A stretch of DNA of 64,000 bases from Citrobacter gillenii (GTDB lineage Bacteria; Pseudomonadota; Gammaproteobacteria; Enterobacterales; Enterobacteriaceae), in assembly GCF_013337685.1 (NCBI RefSeq), contig NZ_SUQN01000001.1, positions 186,001 to 250,000 on the forward strand, given 5' to 3'. Position numbers and translations under genes: made by a program. This document shows positions 12,571 through 24,565 of the stretch, one piece after another; position 1 is the stretch's first letter, and each line of letters begins with the position of its first letter. The notes beneath the pieces were generated by a model. The model did no database searches. It saw only the letters and a list, made by a program, of their open reading frames with translations, and was not told where the DNA came from.

Positions 12571-13455
12571 ATGGAACGCACGCATCGTATCGATCTGAAG
12601 TTACTGCGTTATTTTCTGGCAGTCGCAGAAGAACTGCATTTTGGACGTGCGGCTGCCCGCCTGAATATGTCACAACCCCCGCTAAGTATTCACATCAAAG
12701 AGCTGGAGCAGCAGCTCGGCACACTGTTGTTTATCCGGCATTCCCGTAGCGTGACCTTAACCCACGCCGGAAAAATCCTGATGGAAGAGTCACGCCGCCT
12801 GTTATCCAGCGCTAACCAGGCGCTGGCACGCGTGGAGCAGATTGGCCGCGGTGAGGCAGGGCGAGTCGAACTGGGCGTAATAGGCACGGCGATGTGGGGA
12901 AAAATGCGCCCGGTGATGCGGCGATTTTTGAAAGAGAACCCGAACGTTGAGGTTCTGTTTCGCGAAAACATGCCGGCAATGCAGATGACGCTGCTGGAGC
13001 GGCGTGAGCTGGATGCGGGGATTTGGCGGATGGCAACAGCACCCTCGCCCGGATTTACCAGCCTGCGCTTGCATGAGTCTTCATTTTTGGTGGCGATGCC
13101 GGAAGAACATCCGCTGAGCGCTCGTGACGCCGTGCCGCTGGAAGCGCTGCGTAATGAATATTTTGTCACGATGCCTTCCATTCATACTGACTGGGCATTT
13201 TTGCAGCGTGTGTGCCAGAGCGCCGGATTTTCACCGATGATTATTCGTGAGGTGAGGGAGCCACAAACGGTGCTGGCGATGATCAGTATGGGGATTGGTA
13301 TTACGTTAATTGCAGATAGTTATGCGCAGATGAACTGGCCTGGCGTGGTATTCCGCCCGCTGGAAGAACGCATTCCTGCTGATTTATATATTGTGTATGA
13401 CCAACAGCAGGCAACACCTGCGCTGGAGAAACTGGTTGGGGCATTGACGATGTGA
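12571..13455 (+). CDS. xapR: LysR-family activator of the xap operon
   Basis: 294-aa LysR regulator; in E. coli XapR activates xapAB with xanthosine. The N-terminus MERTHRIDLKLLRYFLAVAEE and helix MSQPPLSIHIKELE match the family well. The open frame runs 15 codons further upstream, but the internal ATG gives the usual length. It is about 100 bp downstream of xapB. Confidence 0.95.
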   Translation: MERTHRIDLKLLRYFLAVAEELHFGRAAARLNMSQPPLSIHIKELEQQLGTLLFIRHSRSVTLTHAGKILMEESRRLLSSANQALARVEQIGRGEAGRVELGVIGTAMWGKMRPVMRRFLKENPNVEVLFRENMPAMQMTLLERRELDAGIWRMATAPSPGFTSLRLHESSFLVAMPEEHPLSARDAVPLEALRNEYFVTMPSIHTDWAFLQRVCQSAGFSPMIIREVREPQTVLAMISMGIGITLIADSYAQMNWPGVVFRPLEERIPADLYIVYDQQQATPALEKLVGALTM

Positions 13456-13458
13456 TGT

Positions 13459-13540
13459 GTGCCGGATGGCGACTGACGTCTTATCCGGCCTACAACGACG
13501 TAGACTGTTGGCCTGATAAGCGCAGCGTATCAGGCAGAGA
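13459..13540. repeat. REP/BIME element downstream of xapR
   Basis: Two oppositely oriented palindromic units: GCCGGATGGCGACT...CTTATCCGGCCTAC and GGCCTGATAAGCGCAGCGTATCAGGC. These are the classic enterobacterial REP sequences, placed between the convergent xapR gene and the lysV operon. Confidence 0.85.
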
Positions 13541-13555
13541 ATGGCTGAATTGTTA

Positions 13556-13619
13556 AATTCTACGCATAGCAAAAAGGCGCCTTTAGGGCGCCTTTTTACA
13601 TTGGTGGGGCGTGCAGGAT
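13556..13619 (-). repeat. Second copy of the lysV 3' tail plus terminator
   Basis: This 64-bp block repeats 13712-13775 at an offset of 156 bp with only four mismatches. On the minus strand it reads as the last 18 nt of tRNA-Lys including CCA (13602-13619), then the same spacer and Rho-independent terminator (GGCGCC / GGCGCC, 13570-13599). No complete tRNA body precedes it. It looks like a duplicated or left-over tRNA 3' end. Confidence 0.85.
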
Positions 13620-13684
13620 GACTCGCTTCGCTCGCCCTTCGGGCCGTCGCCGTGAACGGCTCCGTTGTCTCACTGCGTTCGACC
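13620..13684 (-). repeat. 65-bp palindromic element interrupting a tRNA-like T arm
   Basis: GC-rich insert containing hairpins GCCCTTCGGGC (13633-13643) and GCCGTGAACGGC (13649-13660). On the minus strand it is preceded by GCAGGTTCG (13685-13693) and followed by ATCCTGCACGCCCCACCA, which together are the T arm and acceptor 3' strand of tRNA-Lys minus one base. A further inverted repeat, CGAACCTGC T GCAGGTTCG, spans 13685-13703. I know no certain name for the family. Confidence 0.65.
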
Positions 13685-13725
13685 CGAACCTGCTGCAGGT
13701 TCGAATCTTTGAATTCCGTGCATAG

Positions 13726-13755
13726 CAAAAAGGCGCCTTTAGGGCACCTTTTTAC
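13726..13755 (-). terminator. Terminator of the valU-valX-valY-lysV operon
   Basis: Hairpin GGTGCC / GGCGCC (one G-U pair) with a CTAAA-type loop and a T5 tail on the minus strand, immediately after lysV. A nearly identical terminator with a perfect stem follows at 13570-13599. Confidence 0.85.
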
Positions 13756-13757
13756 AT

Positions 13758-13833
13758 TGGTGGGGCGTGCAGGATTCGAACCTGCGACCAATTGATTAAA
13801 AGTCAACTGCTCTACCAACTGAGCTAACGCCCC
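13758..13833 (-). tRNA. lysV: tRNA-Lys(TTT)
   Basis: 76-nt cloverleaf with genomically encoded CCA. Acceptor GGGGCGT / ACGCCCC, D arm TAGCTCAGTTGGTAGAGC, anticodon loop CTTTTAA (anticodon TTT) and T arm GCAGGTTCGAATCCTGC. Last gene of the val-lys tRNA operon. Confidence 0.98.
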
Positions 13834-13837
13834 GAAG

Positions 13838-13913
13838 TGGTGGGTGATGACGGGATCGAACCGCCGACCCCCTCCTTGTAAGGGAGGTGCTCTCCCAGCT
13901 GAGCTAATCACCC
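13838..13913 (-). tRNA. valY: tRNA-Val(TAC), copy 1
   Basis: 76 nt with encoded CCA. Acceptor GGGTGAT / ATCACCC, anticodon loop CTTACAA (anticodon TAC), T loop TTCGATC. It lies 4 bp upstream of lysV in transcription order, so it matches valY by position. Confidence 0.97.
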
Positions 13914-13959
13914 ACTTCGGTACTTCATATTTTGACAGAAAATCCAGCTGGCGAGAAAG

Positions 13960-14035
13960 TGGTGGGTGATGACGGGATCGAACCGCCGACCCCCTCCTTG
14001 TAAGGGAGGTGCTCTCCCAGCTGAGCTAATCACCC
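13960..14035 (-). tRNA. valX: tRNA-Val(TAC), copy 2
   Basis: Identical in its body to the valY copy, including the T loop TTCGATC, with encoded CCA. Separated from valY by 46 bp. Confidence 0.97.
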
Positions 14036-14081
14036 ACTTCTCAATTTTCTGTTCTACACGGCGGAGACTACATAAAGTAGT

Positions 14082-14157
14082 TGGTGGGTGATGACGGGTT
14101 CGAACCGCCGACCCCCTCCTTGTAAGGGAGGTGCTCTCCCAGCTGAGCTAATCACCC
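14082..14157 (-). tRNA. valU: tRNA-Val(TAC), copy 3
   Basis: First tRNA of the operon. It differs from the other two copies at one visible T-loop position (TTCGAAC rather than TTCGATC); the anticodon TAC is the same. Confidence 0.97.
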
Positions 14158-14174
14158 CCGCTGTGTGGAGTCGC

Positions 14175-14202
14175 ATTATAGGGAGAGTTGAAAATGAGTC
14201 AA
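14175..14202 (-). promoter_or_regulatory. Promoter of the valU-lysV tRNA operon
   Basis: On the minus strand TTGACT (complement of 14197-14202) and TATAAT (complement of 14175-14180) are 16 bp apart, with a short G+C-containing discriminator before valU. The near-consensus elements suit a strong stable-RNA promoter. Confidence 0.85.
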
Positions 14203-14415
14203 CGCATTTTCTAAAGAAATTGTTCGTTCGTCGTAAATTTAAACAAAACGATCGCAAAACAGTCCATGCGGCATGATTTGTATACGAAAATGGCAAAGCG
14301 TGATGTTCCAACCTGAACAACATTGAGGAATCAGACCACGGTGATAGAATACGGGCCTGATAATCTTCCCAGGATTTGCCGGTTGTCGGCATCTTTATAA
14401 ACGTAAGGCCATTTC

Positions 14416-15831
14416 ATGAAAATCAAAACTCGCTTCGCGCCTAGCCCGACAGGTTATCTGCACGTCGGCGGTGCGCGTACTGCTCTTTATTCCTGGCTTT
14501 TTGCACGTAACCATAGCGGTGAGTTTGTGCTGCGTATTGAAGACACCGATCTCGAACGCTCCACGCCGGAAGCTATCGAAGCCATTATGGATGGCATGAA
14601 CTGGCTGAATCTGGAGTGGGATGAAGGTCCGTACTTCCAGACCAAACGTTTTGATCGCTACAACGCCGTTATTGATGAGATGCTGGAAGCGGGTACAGCG
14701 TATAAATGCTATTGCTCCAAAGAGCGTCTGGAACAGCTGCGTGAAGATCAGATGGCGAAAGGTGAGAAGCCACGTTATGACGGTCGCTGCCGCCACGGCC
14801 ACGAACATCACGCCGATGACGAACCTTGCGTGGTGCGTTTTGCCAACCCGCAGGATGGTTCCGTTATTTTTGACGACCAGATCCGTGGGCCGATCGAATT
14901 CAGCAACCAGGAACTCGACGATCTGATCATCCGCCGTACCGACGGTTCTCCAACCTATAACTTCTGTGTGGTTGTTGATGACTGGGATATGGAAATTACC
15001 CACGTTATTCGTGGTGAAGACCATATCAACAACACCCCGCGTCAGATCAACATCCTGAAGGCGCTGAACGCGCCGGTGCCGGTTTACGCGCACGTGTCGA
15101 TGATCAACGGCGACGACGGTAAAAAACTGTCCAAACGTCACGGTGCGGTCAGCGTGATGCAGTATCGCGACGATGGTTACCTGCCGGAAGCGTTGCTGAA
15201 CTATTTGGTGCGTCTGGGCTGGTCCAGCGGCGATCAGGAAATCTTCACCCGCGAAGAGATGATCAAGCTGTTCTCTCTTGGTGCGGTAAGCAAATCGGCG
15301 AGCGCATTCAATACCGAAAAACTGCAGTGGCTGAACCATCACTACATTAACACTCTGGCGCCTGAATATGTGGCAACGCATCTGCAGTGGCACATTGAGC
15401 AGGAAAATATCGATACCCGCGTGGGTCCGCAATTGTCCGAGCTGGTAAAACTGCTGGGCGAGCGCTGCAAAACCCTGAAAGAGATGGCGCAGAGCTGCCG
15501 CTACTTCTATGAAGATTTTGCTGAGTTCGATGCGGATGCTGCGAAGAAACACCTGCGCCCGGTTGCGCGTCAGCCGCTGGAAGTGGTGCGTGATAAAATT
15601 GCTGCCATCACCGAATGGACCGCTGAAAACGTTCATCACGCCATTCAGTCTACCGCTGATGAGCTGGAAGTGGGGATGGGTAAAGTCGGTATGCCGCTGC
15701 GCGTTGCGGTTACCGGAGCAGGCCAGTCTCCAGGATTAGACGTTACGGTGCATGCGATTGGTAAATCCCGCAGCATTGAACGTATTAACAAAGCGCTGGC
15801 GTTTATTGCTGAGCGTGAAAAGCAGCAGTAA
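14416..15831 (+). CDS. gltX: Glutamyl-tRNA synthetase
   Basis: Essential class I synthetase charging tRNA-Glu; 471 aa as in E. coli. It shows the HIGH-type motif in [13 protein letters not shown], a cysteine/histidine zinc-binding segment near residues 98-127 (CYCSKERL ... CRHGHEHH), and the KMSKS-type motif KKLSKRHGA. Divergent from the valU tRNA operon, a conserved arrangement. The long minus-strand open frame across it is a shadow. Confidence 0.99.
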   Translation: MKIKTRFAPSPTGYLHVGGARTALYSWLFARNHSGEFVLRIEDTDLERSTPEAIEAIMDGMNWLNLEWDEGPYFQTKRFDRYNAVIDEMLEAGTAYKCYCSKERLEQLREDQMAKGEKPRYDGRCRHGHEHHADDEPCVVRFANPQDGSVIFDDQIRGPIEFSNQELDDLIIRRTDGSPTYNFCVVVDDWDMEITHVIRGEDHINNTPRQINILKALNAPVPVYAHVSMINGDDGKKLSKRHGAVSVMQYRDDGYLPEALLNYLVRLGWSSGDQEIFTREEMIKLFSLGAVSKSASAFNTEKLQWLNHHYINTLAPEYVATHLQWHIEQENIDTRVGPQLSELVKLLGERCKTLKEMAQSCRYFYEDFAEFDADAAKKHLRPVARQPLEVVRDKIAAITEWTAENVHHAIQSTADELEVGMGKVGMPLRVAVTGAGQSPGLDVTVHAIGKSRSIERINKALAFIAEREKQQ

Positions 15832-15850
15832 GACAGTCAGAGAGACAACA

Positions 15851-15882
15851 AAACGGCAGGCGCAGATCCTGCCGTTTTTTTT
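15851..15882 (+). terminator. Terminator of gltX
   Basis: 10-bp perfect stem AAACGGCAGG / CCTGCCGTTT followed by a T run, 20 bp after gltX. It also faces the convergent yfeD end. Confidence 0.92.
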
Positions 15883-15887
15883 GGCAT

Positions 15888-16280
15888 TTATTCGGATTCA
15901 TCAATGCCCAGACGGGTGAGAAAACTACGGATACCTTCGCGCGAAAGAAACAGCGCCAGTTTTTCTTGTTCCGCTGGTGACATGTTATCCAACGCGCTGA
16001 TTATTTGGCGACAGGCGTGGCTACGGACAACGTGCGTGTATTCTGCAACGGGTTCTTCAGCCTGATAAAATTCCGGGATTTTGCGAAAAGCTGGGATATT
16101 GAGAATAAATTCCCGCACGCCGGCATCAATATGAATAAGCCTTGCGCGACCGCCCTTCACACCGGGAAACTTTTCGGTTTTCCAGTTTTGTTCTCTGATC
16201 CAACGATTGACCGTTTGTTTCGCGACTCCGAGACATTCAGCCAGCTCTTCGGTGGTCATTTTGCTGCGTAATTTTTTCAT
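15888..16280 (-). CDS. yfeD: DUF1323 putative DNA-binding protein YfeD
   Basis: 130-aa protein with an N-terminal helix-turn-helix (MTTEELAECLGVAKQTVNRWIRE) followed by the family motif FPGVKGGRARLIHI and a C-terminal helical part ending LFLSREGIRSFLTRLGID. The architecture matches the adjacent yfeC product, so the two are paralogues. It starts 1 bp after yfeC, implying translational coupling. The target DNA is unknown. Confidence 0.93.
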   Translation of the reverse strand: MKKLRSKMTTEELAECLGVAKQTVNRWIREQNWKTEKFPGVKGGRARLIHIDAGVREFILNIPAFRKIPEFYQAEEPVAEYTHVVRSHACRQIISALDNMSPAEQEKLALFLSREGIRSFLTRLGIDESE

Positions 16281-16281
16281 A

Positions 16282-16644
16282 TTATTTGCTGTCGCGGATC
16301 CCTAAGCGTTGTAACAAACCGGTAATGCCTTCACGCAGGATCAATGACGTAAACATTTTCTGTTCTGCTGGCGTCATTTCTTTCGCGAGGGTGATCAGCA
16401 GTGTTTCAATAGAAGAGTCGCCAGCTAAAGATAAGTTGTCTGATAAACCTTCAGCTGAACGCTCTGCACTGCGAATGTATTCGCGAACTTGTTCGTTGAC
16501 GTGAACCAGACGAGCTTTTCCGCCCTGAACGCCCGGTTTTGGTGACGTAGCCCAGCCTTCCTTGCGCACCCATTTATTAATGGTCTGCCGGCTGTAACCG
16601 GTCAGATTAGCAAGTTCTTCTGGCGTCATCCGTTCCTTGAACAT
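16282..16644 (-). CDS. yfeC: DUF1323 putative DNA-binding protein YfeC
   Basis: 120-aa protein with an N-terminal helix-turn-helix (MTPEELANLTGYSRQTINKWVRKEGW), the motif KPGVQGGKARLVHV and a C-terminal helix pair ending LILREGITGLLQRLGIRDSK. Its layout is the same as that of YfeD. It resembles Mu-repressor-like HTH proteins. First gene of a two-gene operon; function unknown. Confidence 0.93.
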   Translation of the reverse strand: MFKERMTPEELANLTGYSRQTINKWVRKEGWATSPKPGVQGGKARLVHVNEQVREYIRSAERSAEGLSDNLSLAGDSSIETLLITLAKEMTPAEQKMFTSLILREGITGLLQRLGIRDSK

Positions 16645-16804
16645 AACGATTCCCTGAGTAGTCGTGGGGTTAATTAGTGGTTCAGTTTATAGCACCATTT
16701 TACTAGAAACCGTGACGCGTTTAACTACTGAATGCGAGTTGTTGCGCAATGTTCTTCATTTGCCTGCTTTTTCAGCGATTGAATTCAGTGAGTTAATTTT
16801 GCCG

Positions 16805-16833
16805 TTGACACGCGCGAAGGGAATTCATATTAT
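16805..16833 (+). promoter_or_regulatory. Promoter of the alaX-alaW tRNA operon
   Basis: TTGACA (16805-16810) and TATTAT (16828-16833) are 17 bp apart, followed by the G+C-rich discriminator GCCGCCC, a feature of stringently controlled stable-RNA promoters. alaX begins 33 bp downstream. Confidence 0.85.
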
Positions 16834-16865
16834 GCCGCCCGTCAACTCGACAAGCTTTACGTGAC

Positions 16866-16941
<76 letters not shown>

Positions 16942-16979
16942 AATTTAATCCCACTAAATTTGGTACGTAAAGGCATCGT

Positions 16980-17055
16980 GGGGCTATAGCTCAGCTGGGA
17001 GAGCGCCTGCATGGCATGCAGGAGGTCAGCGGTTCGATCCCGCTTAGCTCCACCA
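16980..17055 (+). tRNA. alaW: tRNA-Ala(GGC), second copy
   Basis: 76 nt with encoded CCA, 38 bp after the first copy. Same anticodon GGC; the anticodon stem is CCTGCATGGCATGCAGG. A terminator follows directly. Confidence 0.97.
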
Positions 17056-17063
17056 AAATTAAG

Positions 17064-17090
17064 ACCCTCGCTGAAAAGCGGGGGTTTTTT
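17064..17090 (+). terminator. Terminator of the alanine tRNA operon
   Basis: Stem ACCC-CGCT / AGCG-GGGT with a GAAA loop followed by six Ts, 8 bp after the second tRNA-Ala. Confidence 0.88.
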
Positions 17091-17147
17091 GTTTCTACTT
17101 CCTGCACGATCCTCTGCTTCCTCTGTCAGATCACCAAATGACGGACA

Positions 17148-17174
17148 TAAAAAAACCGGGGAGAATCTCCCCGG
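17148..17174 (-). terminator. Terminator of nupC
   Basis: Stem CCGGGGAG / CTCCCCGG with an ATT loop and a T-rich tail on the minus strand, about 30 bp past the nupC stop. Confidence 0.9.
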
Positions 17175-17204
17175 CTGAGTCACTACGATTGCGATGCTAC
17201 TGTC

Positions 17205-18407
17205 TTACAGCACCAGTGCTGCGATGGATGCGGACAGTACGCTCACCAGCGTAGAGCCGTATACCAGCTTCAGACCAAAGCGGGATACCACGTTGCCTTG
17301 CTCTTCGTTCAGGCCTTTGATTGCGCCTGCAATGATACCGATGGAAGAGAAGTTAGCGAAGGAGACCAGGAACACAGACAGAATACCTTCCGCGCGTGGA
17401 GAGAGCGTAGACGCGATTTTCTGCAGGTCCATCATGGCCACGAATTCGTTGGAAACCAGTTTAGTCGCCATGATACTGCCCACCTGCAGCGCTTCGCTGG
17501 ACGGCACACCCATCACCCACGCAACCGGGTAGAAGATGTAGCCCAGGATGCCCTGGAAGGAGATGCTGTAGCCAAACCAGCCGGTGACGGTGGCAAACAA
17601 GGCGTTCAGCGCGGCAATCAGCGCGATGAAACCGATCAGCATTGCTGCCACGATAATCGCGACCTTGAAGCCTGCCAGAATGTACTCACCCAGCATTTCG
17701 AAGAAGCTCTGTCCTTCATGCAGGTTAGACATCTGAATATTTTCTTCGCTGGCATCCACGCGGTAAGGGTTGATCAGCGACAGTACAATAAAGGTGCTGA
17801 ACATGTTCAGAACCAATGCAGCAACAACGTATTTTGGTTCCAGCATGGTCATGTACGCGCCGACGATGGACATGGAAACGGTGGACATTGCCGTCGCTGC
17901 CATGGTGTACATGCGGTTGCGTGACATCTTGCCCAGAATATCTTTATAGGCAATAAAGTTTTCAGACTGACCCAGGATCAGCGAGCTGACGGCGTTGAAG
18001 GACTCCAGCTTGCCCATACCGTTGACTTTGGATAACAAAAATCCAATTGCGCGGATGATAATAGGCAGAACGCGGATATGCTGCAGAATACCGATCAGGG
18101 CGGAAATGAAGACGATTGGGCACAGTACTTTCAAGAAGAAGAATGCCAGACCTTTATCGTTCATGCTGCCGAAGACAAAGTTTGTCCCTTCATTAGCAAA
18201 ACCGAGCAGTTTTTCAAACATCTCGGAGAAGCCTTTCACGAAGCCCAGCCCGACATCAGAATTCAGGAAGAACCACGCCAGTAACACTTCGATAACAAGT
18301 AATTGAATAACATAACGAATGCGAATTTGTTTACGGTCACTGCTTACCAGCAGTGCGAGTACCGCAACCACGGCAAGGGCCAGGACAAAATGAAGAACGC
18401 GGTCCAT
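17205..18407 (-). CDS. nupC: Nucleoside:proton symporter NupC
   Basis: 400-aa concentrative nucleoside transporter (CNT family) of the inner membrane, importing pyrimidine nucleosides and adenosine. I use the [11 protein letters not shown] start, the E. coli N-terminus. Family motifs include [13 protein letters not shown], the EXAMPLE of the Na+/H+ nucleoside carrier core, and [23 protein letters not shown]. In E. coli pdeA separates nupC from the alanine tRNAs; it is absent here. Confidence 0.98.
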   Translation of the reverse strand: MDRVLHFVLALAVVAVLALLVSSDRKQIRIRYVIQLLVIEVLLAWFFLNSDVGLGFVKGFSEMFEKLLGFANEGTNFVFGSMNDKGLAFFFLKVLCPIVFISALIGILQHIRVLPIIIRAIGFLLSKVNGMGKLESFNAVSSLILGQSENFIAYKDILGKMSRNRMYTMAATAMSTVSMSIVGAYMTMLEPKYVVAALVLNMFSTFIVLSLINPYRVDASEENIQMSNLHEGQSFFEMLGEYILAGFKVAIIVAAMLIGFIALIAALNALFATVTGWFGYSISFQGILGYIFYPVAWVMGVPSSEALQVGSIMATKLVSNEFVAMMDLQKIASTLSPRAEGILSVFLVSFANFSSIGIIAGAIKGLNEEQGNVVSRFGLKLVYGSTLVSVLSASIAALVL

Positions 18408-18502
18408 ATTTGCTCCAAACATGAGGCAGGTTTAATTTCCGTGCACATTCTATGCAACAACACCAAAGAAAACGAGATCAAACACACACTATAATAAGGA
18501 CC

Positions 18503-18518
18503 TGTGACGAGATTCAAA
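18503..18518 (-). promoter_or_regulatory. CRP-like site upstream of nupC
   Basis: On the minus strand TTTGA-N6-TCACA matches the CRP consensus TGTGA-N6-TCACA at nine of ten arm positions. It lies about 100 bp upstream of the nupC start. nupC in E. coli is CRP/CytR-regulated; the spacing to the promoter was not resolved. Confidence 0.6.
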
Positions 18519-18682
18519 ATTAGTGATCGGTAATACACTTCCGTGATGTTTAGTATGGAAGTGAAAAGTTATGTCATTGTGCTAATCTCATAACATTAAT
18601 TAAACATCTCATCTGCGTTTCCAGTTCCCTGATCTATTTATAGACCAACGCTATCAAAGAAATCATTTTTATCCATCAAAAT

Positions 18683-18701
18683 GAATTTGATAATCATTCT
18701 C
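18683..18701. promoter_or_regulatory. Fur box upstream of mntH
   Basis: GAATTTGATAATCATTCTC matches the 19-bp Fur consensus at 15 positions. It lies 50 bp before the mntH start, consistent with iron repression of mntH known in E. coli and Salmonella. Confidence 0.75.
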
Positions 18702-18716
18702 AACTGGCGTAGTTTG

Positions 18717-18738
18717 AAACATAGCAAAGGCTATGTTT
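18717..18738. promoter_or_regulatory. MntR operator of mntH
   Basis: Perfect 9-bp inverted repeat AAACATAGC AAAG GCTATGTTT, matching the known MntR operator. It ends 13 bp before the mntH start, so bound MntR would block transcription or the start of elongation. Confidence 0.93.
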
Positions 18739-18742
18739 TTGA

Positions 18743-19990
<1,248 letters not shown>

Positions 19991-19993
19991 GCA

Positions 19994-20015
19994 AAAAGAG
20001 CCCGCAGGCTCTTTT
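19994..20015. terminator. Bidirectional terminator between mntH and ypeC
   Basis: 9-bp perfect stem AAAAGAGCC / GGCTCTTTT with a CGCA loop, between the convergent mntH and ypeC stops. Confidence 0.85.
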
Positions 20016-20021
20016 GTTACA

Positions 20022-20360
20022 TTAATGATGGTGGCCATGACCACGTCCGTGGCCTTTGCCGCGACCGCGATGGTCATCGCGATCGTTCCAGCCTTCACGG
20101 TAACCGCGCTCGTACGCTTTGCGCTTATCCCAGCCACGATGATTACCGTTATCATGACGCCACCAGCGATTTTTGCGCCATTCATAATTATTGTGCCAGT
20201 AACCCCGGTCGCGCCAGTGGCCGCCGTCCCAGTAGTTACCATAATTATCGCGATCGCCAATTTGCAATTTTATTGATGGCAGCAGGGTGATTTCACCAGC
20301 GTTTGCGGCCAACGGCGTGAAAGCCAATAAGGCTGCAGCCAGAATCAGTGACCTGAACAT
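20022..20360 (-). CDS. ypeC: DUF2502 periplasmic protein YpeC
   Basis: 112-aa secreted protein of unknown function. It has a signal peptide ([21 protein letters not shown], cleavage after ANA) and a mature part rich in Trp, Arg, Asp and Gly ([16 protein letters not shown]), ending in a His/Gly-rich tail ([14 protein letters not shown]). The tail could bind metal, which is suggestive beside mntH but unproven. Confidence 0.92.
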   Translation of the reverse strand: MFRSLILAAALLAFTPLAANAGEITLLPSIKLQIGDRDNYGNYWDGGHWRDRGYWHNNYEWRKNRWWRHDNGNHRGWDKRKAYERGYREGWNDRDDHRGRGKGHGRGHGHHH

Positions 20361-20488
20361 TTTTTCTCTCCTTCACGATCGAGCCGTAGCCGGCCTGTTA
20401 ATGCAATATTACGGGGCAGTAAAGCCCCGTTTAATCGCCTGAACTCTTAAATCATGAAAGAGAGCACTTTTTGTTAATAAATGTGTCT

Positions 20489-21487
20489 TTATTTCAAACA
20501 ATTCAGGATGGCGTCAATCTCCTCGCATTCTTCTGCAGACAAATGACGGTTTGCCAGCATGCCAACAGCATCTTCAATTTGCGCTGTTTTACTGGCACCA
20601 ATCAACACTGAGGTGACTTTGTCTTCTCGCAACACCCAGGCCAGGGCCATTTGGGAGAGCTTTTGTCCCCGACGCTCAGCCATTGCGTTCAGCTGGCGGA
20701 CTTTTTCCAGTTTCTCTGGCGTTATCTGATCCGGATTGAGAAAACGGCTACCGCTTGCCGCACGAGAATCCGCCGGGATCCCGTTCAGGTAACGGTCGGT
20801 TAACTGCCCGCCCGCCAGCGGAGAGAAAGCGATACTGCCCACGCCTTTTTCCTGCAACAGTGACAACAATCCCCCTTCAACCCAACGTTCAAACATGGAA
20901 TATTTCGGCTGATGAATCAGGCACGGGGTACCTAAGTCGTCGAGGATCTCAATCGCCTGTCTGGCAAGGTCGGCGGGATAGTTAGACAGCCCGACATACA
21001 GCGCTTTTCCCTGGCGAACAATGTGATCCAGCGCCTTCATGGTTTCTGTGAGCGGCGTTTCGGGATCGGGACGATGATGGTAGAAGATATCCACGTACTC
21101 CAGACCCATACGTTTCAGGCTCTGGTCGAGGCTGGCAATCAGGTATTTACGCGAACCCCAGTCGCCGTAGGGGCCATCCCACATGGTGTAGCCCGCCTTG
21201 GTGGAAATAATGAGTTCGTCCCGCCACGGTAAAAAATCTTCTTGCAAAATACGGCCAAAATTTCGCTCGGCAGAGCCCGGCGGTGGGCCGTAGTTATTGG
21301 CGAGATCAAAATGGGTGATCCCCAGATCGAACGCGCGCTGTAGCAGGCTTCGGCTGTTTTCTACCTGCGTGGTGTCGCCAAAATTGTGCCATAAGCCCAG
21401 AGAGATAACCGGTAGCTTGAGTCCGCTCTGACCGCAGCGGCGGTACTCCATTGTCTGATAGCGATTTTCATCCGCGTGATAAACCAT
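20489..21487 (-). CDS. Aldo/keto reductase (YghZ-like)
   Basis: 332-aa NADPH-dependent oxidoreductase of the AKR superfamily, closest in style to the E. coli YghZ methylglyoxal reductase and to the Salmonella protein next to ipdC. The catalytic tetrad is visible: Asp in FDLANNYG with its Tyr, Lys in STKAGYTMW and His in YHHRPDPE. The C-terminal cofactor motif VLIGASKTAQIEDA is intact. It diverges from ipdC across 189 bp, so it may reduce an aldehyde made by IpdC; that is inference. Confidence 0.88.
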   Translation of the reverse strand: MVYHADENRYQTMEYRRCGQSGLKLPVISLGLWHNFGDTTQVENSRSLLQRAFDLGITHFDLANNYGPPPGSAERNFGRILQEDFLPWRDELIISTKAGYTMWDGPYGDWGSRKYLIASLDQSLKRMGLEYVDIFYHHRPDPETPLTETMKALDHIVRQGKALYVGLSNYPADLARQAIEILDDLGTPCLIHQPKYSMFERWVEGGLLSLLQEKGVGSIAFSPLAGGQLTDRYLNGIPADSRAASGSRFLNPDQITPEKLEKVRQLNAMAERRGQKLSQMALAWVLREDKVTSVLIGASKTAQIEDAVGMLANRHLSAEECEEIDAILNCLK

Positions 21488-21514
21488 GTAGACCCCTTCC
21501 TGATATCAAGATGA

Positions 21515-23329
<1,815 letters not shown>

Positions 23330-24565
23330 TTATTGATCGGGGCGGTTGGCGATCATCATCGGTTTACCTGCCAACAGCAGCCAGGTGGGGAGCATGACGA
23401 TGCACAGCAGCGGCAGCAGGGTGGCATCGGGGACCACCACTGCCGCCATAAACAGGCTTAGCCAGGCGTCGCGGGTGACAACCAGCACCAGCCCCAGAAT
23501 GGCGCAGGAGACGGTGATTGCTGCCGGAACCGCTTCGACATGGGCATGCAGCATCAATCCCAGTGCCACGCCAACGAATACCGCCGGGAAAATACGTCCT
23601 CCACGAAAACCACTGGCGGCAGCAACAACTAACGCCGCCAGTTTGATCACCGCGAGCATGAAATAGTCTGATGCCCCCAGCGTTTGGCTAAACGCCATTT
23701 GCTGCATCTCATCCAGCCCTTTAAACAGGGTAAGTGGTCCCCCAATAATGCCCAGAATCCCAAGCAGAAAGCCGCCAACGCCGAGAATCAGTACCGGGTG
23801 TTTCAGGCGATGAATCAACTGATGTAAACGGGGTAGACACCACACCGCCACCATGCCTGCCGCAATGGCAATGGCGGCAACCACCGCGCCGCTAAAAATA
23901 TCGGTCAGCTGTAGCTGAGTATATTGGGCGATGGGCAATGAAAAATGCGGATGAAAGAACAGGTCAGTCGTCAGTGCACCGGCAGCAGCAGCCAGCAGTG
24001 GTGCAAACAGGCGATCCCATAACGGCACATCGTTGGAGCCATTCAGCGTTTGTGAAAATATCAGTGCCGCGGCGACAGGCGTACCAAATAGCGCTCCGAT
24101 GGTGCCCGCAGAGGCGAGAATGGTCCAGTCCAGCTTATTAATTCGAGGGAACAGACGCACGCCAATCGCCGCCGTCAGCGCGATATTCACGGTCATTATT
24201 GGATGTTCAGGCCCCAAACTGACGCCGCCGGCCAGGCCGAGGATCAGCGCAGCCAGCAGGCCCGGCAGTGCTGACGTGGGGACCGGCATTCCGATTAGCG
24301 GTTCACAGGCTGGGTCCGGTCCCGCATGCCCGTGGCTGTAGCGGATGACGAGTCCGACCAGTATCCCGGTCAACGTGAGCATACCGATTATCCACAGCGA
24401 AGAGTCATGAGCAATGCCGATGCTGGCGGGCAGGCGCTCCCATAAAAATTGCTGTAAAACGGCGGCCACTTTCATGACGATGATCAGCACCAGGCTTGAG
24501 GCAACGCCAATGATCAGTGCGGGAGTGGATAACAACAGCATCGTTCTGGCTCGCGGATGGAGCAT
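23330..24565 (-). CDS. yfeO: CLC-family ion channel/transporter YfeO
   Basis: 411-aa integral membrane protein of the voltage-gated chloride channel family, physiological ion unknown. The family stretches [19 protein letters not shown] (selectivity region, normally GxxxGxEGP-like), [20 protein letters not shown] and [18 protein letters not shown] are intact. It is slightly shorter than E. coli YfeO at the C-terminus. Confidence 0.94.
   Translation of the reverse strand: MLHPRARTMLLLSTPALIIGVASSLVLIIVMKVAAVLQQFLWERLPASIGIAHDSSLWIIGMLTLTGILVGLVIRYSHGHAGPDPACEPLIGMPVPTSALPGLLAALILGLAGGVSLGPEHPIMTVNIALTAAIGVRLFPRINKLDWTILASAGTIGALFGTPVAAALIFSQTLNGSNDVPLWDRLFAPLLAAAAGALTTDLFFHPHFSLPIAQYTQLQLTDIFSGAVVAAIAIAAGMVAVWCLPRLHQLIHRLKHPVLILGVGGFLLGILGIIGGPLTLFKGLDEMQQMAFSQTLGASDYFMLAVIKLAALVVAAASGFRGGRIFPAVFVGVALGLMLHAHVEAVPAAITVSCAILGLVLVVTRDAWLSLFMAAVVVPDATLLPLLCIVMLPTWLLLAGKPMMIANRPDQ

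Noticed and set aside
14395-15639. 414-codon open frame antisense to gltX
   Set aside because: Length results from gltX codon composition; no SD or recognisable domain, and gltX is intact and essential on the other strand.
20411-20430. ACGGGGC / GCCCCGT hairpin upstream of ypeC
   Set aside because: Could be a terminator for the aldo-keto reductase, but lacks a clear T tail in that direction; left uncalled.
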